Of a stretch of 10,432 nt of DNA, positions 1-4,692 are shown piece after piece (position 1 is the stretch's first letter; every line of letters begins with the position of its first letter). Under the pieces are notes generated by a model. It worked only from the letters and a program-made list of their open reading frames with translations. It was not told the origin of the DNA and made no database searches. A program made the translations under genes and the position numbers. The stretch is from the NCBI GenBank assembly GCA_016183225.1, contig JACPEZ010000007.1, positions 1-10,432 of the forward strand, in the 5' to 3' direction. Source of the stretch: Candidatus Daviesbacteria bacterium. GTDB lineage: Bacteria; Patescibacteriota; Microgenomatia; Daviesbacterales; UBA10151.

Positions 1-262
1 GCGGGTAGCCGGGAAAATGAGAGGCAAAATAACCCGCAGGTTGAGTTAAATGCAAGCCGGCAATTGCCTCCGGATTATAAAAAGTTTTGGCAATAATGAC
101 ATATTCCAGTCCGTCAAAATTTCTGTAAATGGTATTGAATCCATTGGAAAAATTTAGCCCCCAAAAGTTGGGCAGAGCCAGCATATGCGGCAGCCAGATT
201 AGAAAGGTAAGAACGGCTGTTATAATTGTAAGGAAAGCAAGATCTTTGAATTTAGCGTTCAC
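1..262 (-). CDS. Polytopic GT-C-like membrane protein, N-terminal part (3' end beyond window)
   Basis: This minus-strand frame stays open from a GTG at 262-260 to the left edge, giving 87 codons. The product starts MNAKFKDLAFLTIITAVL: a short basic N-terminus, then a strong hydrophobic helix (about residues 8-30), then an extracytoplasmic-type loop with NFDGLEYVIIAKTFYNP (residues 48-64) and a YFASHFPGYP motif (78-87). An Asp (D50) in the first loop after TM1, followed by aromatic and Tyr-rich sequence, is the layout of GT-C glycosyltransferases, in which that Asp is usually catalytic. Most of the protein is missing, so the subfamily is not fixed. GTG was chosen because it is the first start in the frame and lies 6 nt after a TATAAT box, leaving no room for a Shine-Dalgarno site. 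It diverges from the glycan operon with a 21-bp gap. A non-enzymatic membrane protein is possible but less likely. Confidence 0.7.
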   Translation of the reverse strand, partial: MNAKFKDLAFLTIITAVLTFLIWLPHMLALPNFWGLNFSNGFNTIYRNFDGLEYVIIAKTFYNPEAIAGLHLTQPAGYFASHFPGYP

Positions 263-283
263 TAGATTATTATATATCAATAA
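263..283. promoter_or_regulatory. Compact divergent promoter region with two apparently leaderless starts
   Basis: Only 21 bp separate the two divergent start codons. On the minus strand a perfect TATAAT (274-269) ends 6 nt before the GTG at 262. On the plus strand TATTAT (268-273) lies 10 nt before the ATG at 284, with a possible -35 TTGAAT at 246-251 (16-bp spacer) inside the neighbour's coding sequence. The two -10 boxes overlap, so only one polymerase could bind at a time. Neither start has a purine-rich ribosome-binding site, and the usual -10 to transcription-start distance puts the first base at or within a few bases of each start codon. I found no convincing minus-strand -35. Box positions are read directly; promoter activity is inferred. 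Confidence 0.55.
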
Positions 284-590
284 ATGATGAAAAATCTTTC
301 AGTATTTTTTCCTTTATTCAATGAAGAGGGTAATGTAGAGATGCTGGTTAAGAAGGCCACTGATGTTTTGGACAAATTAAACCGACGGGACTAAAAAAAT
401 CATAGAAAATCTGGCCGAAGGAAATTCTAAAATCAAAGTTATCAATCACGAAAAAAATTTAGGTTACGGGGAGGCTTTAAAGTCGGGTTTTTACAATGCC
501 AAATATGACACCATAGTTTATACCGATGGGGACGGCCAGTTTGATTTCTCGGAAGTTGATAAATTCTTTGACAAAATCAGGGAACATGAT
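284..590 (+). pseudogene. Broken N-terminal half of a GT2 polyprenyl-phosphate glycosyltransferase domain (frameshift/deletion near 380)
   Basis: Translation from ATG ATG at 284/287 gives KNLSVFFPLFNEEGNVEML, the classic first strand and NE motif of GT2 DPM1/DPG-synthase-like enzymes, and continues to VLDKLNRRD before a TAA at 392-394. The rest of the domain resumes in another frame from 381: TDGTKKIIENLAEGN, then NHEKNLGYGEALKSGF, the TDGDGQFD acidic motif, and on into the gene at 591 without a stop. Homologues read roughly KLN-(Y/D)-E-I-I-I-V-D-D-G-S-TDGT, so the segment carrying the nucleotide-binding DDGS is absent. The frames fit a loss of 3k+2 bases, most simply about 32 bp between 380 and 381. 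Simple slippage at the A7 run (393-399) would not explain the missing motif. The cause is either a real inactivating deletion or an assembly/read error. No usable start lies in the second frame between 381 and 590, so the native start is the ATG at 284 or 287. Confidence 0.75.
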
Positions 591-2369
591 TTGGTTTTGG
601 GATATCGCATCAAAAGACAGGATCCCCTTTTTAGGATTTTATTTAAAAAGGGCTGGAAACTGTCACTTTTAACATTTTTTGGTTTGACTTTCAAAGATGT
701 AGACTGCGGTTTTAAAATGATCCGCAAATCCGTTTTGGAAAATATCCCCCATTTGGAATCTACCCGGGGGGCAATGATTAATGCGGAGCTGGCTATCAAG
801 ACCAGAAAATATGGATTTAAAGTTACCCAGGTGGGAGTGAATCATTATCCGAGGCTTTCCGGCAAGCCAACAGGAGGAAGTATCAGGGTAATTGTTAAAT
901 CTTTTCTGGATCTTTTAAGGTTGTGGTGGAAACTTAAGGAGCAAAAAATTCTTTTTATGTTACTGCTGGCAGTACTGGCTCTGGCTGCATTCTTAAGACT
1001 TTACAAAATCGATGAATATATGATTTTTCTGGGAGATCAGGGGAGAGATGCCATTATTGTTAAAAACATGATTGATGACCTTCATTTTCCCGCCATTGGA
1101 CCGCCCACTTCCGTAGGCAATATTTACCTTGGCCCGCTTTATTATTACATGATGTTACTCCCAATGGTTTTAACCAATTTTAATCCTGTTTCCGCCTCGT
1201 GGATGGTGGCTATGATTGGGGTAGCCACAGTTTTTCTGGTTTATTATTTGGGGAAAAGTTGGTTTGGCAGGGGAGCCGGTTTGCTGGCGGCGTATCTTTA
1301 TGCCATCAGCCCGGTGACTGTCAATTATTCAAGATTTTCCTGGAATCCCAATCCTTTGCCGTTTTTTGCTTTTGTTGCAATTTTGGGTATGGTGAAACTG
1401 CAAAAAACCAATAATTTCTTCTGGCTTATCTTAACAGGTTTTGCTTTGGGAGCTGCTTTACAGATGCACTATCTTGCTCTTGTGCTGATACCGGTTATTG
1501 TGACACTTTGGCTTTATCAGGTCATACAGGAAAAAAAGAAAAATTTTCTAAAAGGGACATTGCTTGGCTTGGGAGCTTTTTTGCTGGTTATGTCTCCTCT
1601 TTTTTGGTTTGACATCCGGCATAACTTTTTAAATTACAAGGCGGTAACCGCGCTTTTTGGTAAAGGTGAGGCAGTAGGCATCAATCTATTTTCCAACATT
1701 GGCAGAATTCCGGAAATTTATAACAATGTTTTGATTGGCAGATATATGGCAGGGGAGAATATTCTTCTTTCGGCTTTTTTGTCTTTGACTGTTTTGGCGC
1801 TTTTAATTTATTGGTTTATCAAAAGGAAGGTTATTTTAGCAGTTTGGGTAGTAGTTGGTCTGCTGGGGCTATCTTTTTACCAAAATGATATTTATGATCA
1901 TTACCCGGGATTTTTAAATCCCGCTCCATATCTTCTTTTGGGATCTTTACTGGCTTTAAGAAAATTTAAATGGGCTATTGCGGGTTTGGTAATAATCATT
2001 ACTATTGTAAATTTGCAAAAAAATCCCTTGTTTAATTCTCCCAATAATCAATTAAAAAGAACTCAAGAAATAGCCGAATTTGTCATTAATAAAGCCGGGG
2101 GGCAAGATTTTAATTTTGCTCTTTTGGCCAAAAATAATTATGATTCTGCTTATCAGTTTTATCTGGAAGTTTACGGGTACGAACCAAAAAAATTACCATT
2201 TGAGAAAACCGAACAACTTTTTGTAGTTTGCGAGGATGAAGTATGCGAGCCAATTTACAGCCCCAAACACGAGATTGCCGCTTTTGGCTGGACCTTAGTT
2301 GACAAAGAATGGGATTTTGCAGGGGTTAAAATATATAAGTTAGTGCATAATCCGAAGGAGCCTCAATGA
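591..2369 (+). CDS. GT2 (C-terminal half) fused to GT-C/GT39-like membrane glycosyltransferase
   Basis: The first start codon in this frame is the TTG at 591 (592 codons), but it falls inside a GT2 domain and is almost certainly not the native start; the frame is open from 381. Residues 1-115 complete the GT2 fold: YRIKRQDPLFR, DVDCGFKMI (36-44), NAELAIKTRKYGFK (64-77) and VNHYPRLSGKPTGG (83-96), ending in the LWWKLK amphipathic tail. A hydrophobic helix (about 119-136) then leads straight into a GT-C domain with DEYMIFLGDQGRDA (141-154), whose loop-1 acidic residues match the GT39/PMT_2 catalytic-Asp region. GNIYLGPLYYYM (176-187) and SRFSWNPNPLPFF follow, then about nine further membrane segments and a soluble C-terminal tail. 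The likely role is to make a polyprenyl-phosphate sugar and/or transfer it on the outer membrane face. With the nucleotide-binding motif lost upstream, the GT2 half may be dead. The stop overlaps the next ATG (ATGA, 2366-2369). Confidence 0.8.
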   Translation: MVLGYRIKRQDPLFRILFKKGWKLSLLTFFGLTFKDVDCGFKMIRKSVLENIPHLESTRGAMINAELAIKTRKYGFKVTQVGVNHYPRLSGKPTGGSIRVIVKSFLDLLRLWWKLKEQKILFMLLLAVLALAAFLRLYKIDEYMIFLGDQGRDAIIVKNMIDDLHFPAIGPPTSVGNIYLGPLYYYMMLLPMVLTNFNPVSASWMVAMIGVATVFLVYYLGKSWFGRGAGLLAAYLYAISPVTVNYSRFSWNPNPLPFFAFVAILGMVKLQKTNNFFWLILTGFALGAALQMHYLALVLIPVIVTLWLYQVIQEKKKNFLKGTLLGLGAFLLVMSPLFWFDIRHNFLNYKAVTALFGKGEAVGINLFSNIGRIPEIYNNVLIGRYMAGENILLSAFLSLTVLALLIYWFIKRKVILAVWVVVGLLGLSFYQNDIYDHYPGFLNPAPYLLLGSLLALRKFKWAIAGLVIIITIVNLQKNPLFNSPNNQLKRTQEIAEFVINKAGGQDFNFALLAKNNYDSAYQFYLEVYGYEPKKLPFEKTEQLFVVCEDEVCEPIYSPKHEIAAFGWTLVDKEWDFAGVKIYKLVHNPKEPQ

Positions 2370-3100
2370 AATTATCAGTTGTCATTCCGGCATATAATGA
2401 GGTAAGAAATTTGCAAAAAGGGGTCTTGGATGAGGTAAGAGATTATCTGGAAAAACTTAATGTAGATTACGAGGTAATAATTGTTGATGATGGGTCACAG
2501 GATCAGACAAAAGAGCTTGTTCAAAAAGCAATCTCCAAAAATAAAAAAATTAGATTGGTAGAGAATAAACATGGTGGGAAAGCCATGGCGGTGATGACAG
2601 GGATGTTGAAAGCAGAAGGCGAAATAATTCTTTTTACTGATATGGATCAGGCTACTCCTATTAATCAACTGGATAAATTTTTACCGGAATTTAAAGATCA
2701 TGACATAGTAATTGGTTCTCGCCATGGCAGGGCAGGGGCGCCAATAGTTAGAAAATTAGCAGCTTGGGCTTTTGGAGTTTTGAGAGGAGTGATATTGGAT
2801 CTGCCTTTTGTTGATACCCAATGCGGCTTTAAAGCCTTTAATCAAAAATCAATTGCTAAAATTATTCCTAAAATTAAGGGGGAGTGGGGAGTGGTGCATT
2901 TTAAGGGCGGAGCGGTCAATGCCGGATTTGATGTGGAGCTTTTATATCTGGCCCAAAAATATGGCTATAAAATTGCCGAAGTAGAGGTGGAATGGAAATA
3001 TGTGGATACGGAAAGAGTTCAGGTTATCAAAGATGCCGTGGCTGCAATTTATGACATGTTTAGAATCAGAATAAATGATTTAAGAGGCAAATATGACTGA
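2366..3100 (+). CDS. GT2 polyprenyl-phosphate sugar synthase, ALG5/DPM1-like
   Basis: This complete 244-residue GT2 enzyme probably transfers a hexose from a nucleotide sugar to polyprenyl phosphate at the inner membrane face, supplying donors for GT-C transferases. Motifs in order: SVVIPAYNE (4-12), the nucleotide-binding VDDGS (40-44), HGGKAMAVMTGM (69-80), the metal-binding TDMDQATP (91-98, D92 and D94), IGSRHGRAGA (116-125), VDTQCGFKAF (149-158) and FDVELLYLA (188-196). The DxDxATP, QCGFK and FDVELL set resembles dolichyl-phosphate glucosyltransferase ALG5 more than DPM1, but sugar specificity cannot be read from sequence. It has no C-terminal membrane domain, which is normal for soluble or peripheral members. 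The ATG overlaps the previous stop as ATGA and is preceded by GAAGGAG at a good distance, so it is both coupled and Shine-Dalgarno led. It keeps every motif that the broken upstream GT2 has lost, so it may back it up. Confidence 0.9.
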   Translation: MKLSVVIPAYNEVRNLQKGVLDEVRDYLEKLNVDYEVIIVDDGSQDQTKELVQKAISKNKKIRLVENKHGGKAMAVMTGMLKAEGEIILFTDMDQATPINQLDKFLPEFKDHDIVIGSRHGRAGAPIVRKLAAWAFGVLRGVILDLPFVDTQCGFKAFNQKSIAKIIPKIKGEWGVVHFKGGAVNAGFDVELLYLAQKYGYKIAEVEVEWKYVDTERVQVIKDAVAAIYDMFRIRINDLRGKYD

Positions 3101-3131
3101 TTTTATTTTAGCAGCTGTTGTTGTGCTTTAA
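3093..3131 (+). pseudogene. 12-codon hydrophobic ORF, possible N-terminal scar of a deleted membrane gene
   Basis: An ATG overlapping the end of the GT2 gene by 8 nt (ATGACTGA) opens a 12-codon frame, MTDFILAAVVVL, ended by TAA at 3129-3131. Its overlap with the preceding gene and its TM-like composition look like the start of a small membrane protein rather than chance. Nothing recognisable continues in frame. In another frame the following bases read WEENMRKVKI and end in a TGA overlapping the KilA-N ATG (ATATGA), the usual junction between operon genes, so an internal deletion joining the two ends of a lost gene is conceivable. This is weak: the ORF is too short for homology, and it could be a chance frame in a short intergenic gap. 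Confidence 0.25.
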
Positions 3132-3162
3132 TATGGGAAGAAAATATGAGGAAAGTTAAGAT

Positions 3163-3981
3163 ATGAAGAAAATTATTGCCAAAGGGATCAAGGTTTATAC
3201 CTTCAAGCAAAATGCAATAGACTACATTTCGTTAACTGATATTGCCCGATATAAAGATAAAGAGCGAACTGATTATATCATCCAAAATTGGATGAGGAAC
3301 AGAGATACCATAGAGTTCTTGGGTATTTGGGAACAAATCAACAACCCAAATTTTAAACCCATCGAATTCGATGGGTTAAGAAAAAATGCGGGATTAAATA
3401 GCTTTTCGCTTACTCCTAAAAGATGGATATTTTCTGTTAACGCCATTGGTATTATTGCAAAATCAGGTAGGTATGGTGGCGGCACTTTTGCTCACAAAGA
3501 TATTGCTTTTGAATTTGCTTCTTGGATAAGTGCCGAGTTCAAACTGTTTCTTATTAAGGAGTTTCAGCGACTTAAAGAAGAAGAAAATGAAAGATTAGCT
3601 TTGGGTTGGGATGTTAAGCGCCAACTAACAAAAATTAATTATCTTATCCATACTGACTCCATTAAAGAAAACTTAATCCCTCGGTCAGTTACTAAAAATC
3701 AGGCCAAAGTTATTTATGCCTCAGAAGCAGATATCTTGAATGTGGCTTTATTCGGTAAAACTGCAAAAGATTGGAGGGATAAAAATTCCAATTCAGACGG
3801 CAATATCCGCGACTACGCAGATGTGACTCAACTGGTGGTATTGGCAAATTTGGAAGGCATAAACGCCGAACTTATCCGTCGTGGATTACCTCAAAGCGAG
3901 CGCTTAACGCAGTTAAACCAGATTGCTATTGCACAAATGCAGTCGCTTGTTGGAAGTTCATCAATAAAGAAATTGAAATAA
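3163..3981 (+). CDS. KilA-N domain-containing protein
   Basis: This complete 272-residue soluble protein is of the KilA-N DNA-binding superfamily (phage antirepressor-type module, also found in bacterial accessory genes). The domain spans about residues 8-135: YISLTDIARYKD (21-32), a W-rich stretch with IIQNWMRNRDTIEFLGIWE (39-57), SFSLTPKRWI (80-89), then the diagnostic GRYGGGTFAHKDIAFEFASW (102-121) followed by AEFKLFLIKEFQRLKEEE. The C-terminal half (about 140-272) is charged and helical, with IRDYADVTQLVVLANLEGIN and a lysine-ending tail; its function is unknown. The ATG is preceded by AGGAAAG (3149-3155) with 7 nt spacing. It sits among glycosyltransferases with which it has no evident functional link, and is followed by exonuclease-related sequence, so the block looks acquired. 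Binding DNA as a regulator or anti-invader factor is inferred from the family only. It differs from RhuM-type proteins, which share the name space but not this N-terminus. Confidence 0.85.
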   Translation: MKKIIAKGIKVYTFKQNAIDYISLTDIARYKDKERTDYIIQNWMRNRDTIEFLGIWEQINNPNFKPIEFDGLRKNAGLNSFSLTPKRWIFSVNAIGIIAKSGRYGGGTFAHKDIAFEFASWISAEFKLFLIKEFQRLKEEENERLALGWDVKRQLTKINYLIHTDSIKENLIPRSVTKNQAKVIYASEADILNVALFGKTAKDWRDKNSNSDGNIRDYADVTQLVVLANLEGINAELIRRGLPQSERLTQLNQIAIAQMQSLVGSSSIKKLK

Positions 3982-3982
3982 T

Positions 3983-4030
3983 ATGCCACAATATTACAAT
4001 CCAAAGCGGAAACGCAATTTATATGAATAA
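3983..4030 (+). pseudogene. 15-codon remnant resembling the start of a CPR PD-(D/E)XK nuclease
   Basis: An ATG 1 nt after the KilA-N stop opens MPQYYNPKRKRNLYE, ended by TAA at 4028-4030. From memory, a family of RecB-like PD-(D/E)XK nucleases in CPR genomes begins M-P-x-YYNP-x-R-x-RN-L/I-Y/F-DP and lies directly upstream of this same exonuclease type. Here only the first 14-15 codons survive, fused over the exonuclease start. The joint falls in TATATGA, where the remnant's LYD codons (TATGAt) and the exonuclease start (TATGAAT) could share microhomology, which suggests a deletion of nearly the whole nuclease gene. The small ORF is visible directly; its identity is inferred from motif recall and unverified. 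It could still be translated and couple translation into the overlapping exonuclease. Confidence 0.45.
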
Positions 4031-4634
4031 AATTTTTTTAGATATAGAAACAATCCCTGCTCACGAGAACAACCATGAACTTCTGCGTGGAATACACCTT
4101 AAATATACAGAAAGAAATTCAAAGGTAGAAAAAGACTTTGAAAAATATTTAGCCCAAACTTCTTTTGATGGAGGGTTTGGTCAGATTGCCTGTATTTCAT
4201 ATGCAATAAATGATGGATCGGTTAAGATATTAAGCGGAAATGAGACTGAAATACTTAAAAAGTTTTGGGGAATTGTAAAAGATATGAATTTATTTATCGG
4301 CTTTAATATTATGGAGTTTGACCTGCGTTTTATTTATCAGCGTTCCATAGTTTTAAAGGTAAAACCCACAAGAGATTTAAACTTTGCAAGATACAGAAAT
4401 GATCCTATATATGACATCATGCACGAGTGGAAAAAGTGGAATATGACTGCCTCTATTTCTCTTGATACACTTGCAAAGATACTAGGGCTTCCTACCTCAA
4501 AAGACGGAGGGATTGAAGGTAAGGATGTGGCGCAGGCCTTTAAAGACGGGCGCATTAAAGAAATCTGCACTTATTGTGAAAGGGATGTTGAACTCACGAG
4601 AAAAATATACAAAAGAATGGTTTTTGAAGAATGA
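4023..4634 (+). CDS. DEDDy-type 3'-5' exonuclease (PolB-exonuclease-like, DnaQ/RNase H fold)
   Basis: This is a complete 203-residue stand-alone exonuclease of the predicted PolB-like family (Pfam DNA_pol_B_exo2 type). All catalytic positions are present: motif I FLDIETI gives D7 and E9; motif II FIGFNIMEFDLRFI gives N95 and D100; motif III YCERDVELTRKIY gives Y184 and D188, the tyrosine marking the DEDDy subclass. SLDTLAKILGLPTSKDGGIEG (from about residue 146) is a further conserved loop. It should remove nucleotides from DNA 3' ends with two metal ions. No polymerase domain is attached, and 203 residues is normal for the stand-alone form. The ATG has only a poor purine-rich upstream sequence (AAAGCGGA, about 12 nt away) and overlaps a 15-codon ORF by 8 nt, so it may now rely on coupling. 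It probably worked originally with a neighbouring PD-(D/E)XK nuclease in DNA repair, recombination or defence. Confidence 0.88.
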   Translation: MNKIFLDIETIPAHENNHELLRGIHLKYTERNSKVEKDFEKYLAQTSFDGGFGQIACISYAINDGSVKILSGNETEILKKFWGIVKDMNLFIGFNIMEFDLRFIYQRSIVLKVKPTRDLNFARYRNDPIYDIMHEWKKWNMTASISLDTLAKILGLPTSKDGGIEGKDVAQAFKDGRIKEICTYCERDVELTRKIYKRMVFEE

Positions 4635-4657
4635 CATCATATTGAGATAGCTGAAAC

Positions 4658-4686
4658 TTGCCGAGTCGGGGATAGGGAAGTACAAT
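4658..4686 (+). promoter_or_regulatory. Sigma-70-type promoter for the second glycan gene run, leaderless spacing
   Basis: TTGCCG (4658-4663) and TACAAT (4681-4686) are separated by exactly 17 bp, matching consensus at 4/6 and 5/6 bases. The GTG start of the GT-C gene begins at 4693, 6 nt after the -10 box, the same spacing as TATAAT-to-GTG at 262 on the other strand, so the transcript should begin at or next to the GTG. An alternative reading exists: AGGGA (4674-4678) is well placed for an ATG at 4685 opening a two-codon ORF (ATG GTA TAG) whose stop overlaps the GTG as TAGTG, which could feed ribosomes by coupling on a read-through transcript. The boxes are seen; their activity is inferred. 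Confidence 0.5.
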
Positions 4687-4692
4687 GGTATA

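Noticed and set aside
393..399. Programmed or accidental slippage at the A7 run as the cause of the GT2 frame break
   Set aside because: Slippage would change the frame without losing residues, yet about ten conserved residues including DDGS are missing just before this run.
591..593. TTG at 591 as the true start of the GT2-GT-C gene
   Set aside because: Clear GT2 sequence (TDGTKK..., NLGYGEALKSGF, TDGDGQFD) is encoded in the same frame upstream back to 381; the TTG lies in the middle of the conserved LVLGYR strand.
518..799. Minus-strand 93-codon ORF
   Set aside because: It is antisense to conserved GT2 sequence, has no recognisable motifs and no promoter or ribosome-binding site; likewise the other short antisense frames at 3273-3485, 4337-4570, 5154-5357, 8652-9075 and 9803-9997.
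1199..1414. Plus-strand alternate-frame ORFs inside the membrane transferases (also 6388-6600, 7817-8005, 8474-8692)
   Set aside because: They are shadows in genes whose own frames carry family motifs; the compositions are atypical and none has a start signal.
3163..3981. RhuM-family virulence protein
   Set aside because: The RhuM N-terminus (VWLTQxQMAELF type) is absent; the GGGTFAHKDIAFEFASWIS block places it with KilA-N proteins.
3101..4692. IS element or integron-like cassette carrying the KilA-N and exonuclease genes
   Set aside because: No transposase or integrase, no terminal inverted repeats and no target-site duplication could be found at the edges by eye.
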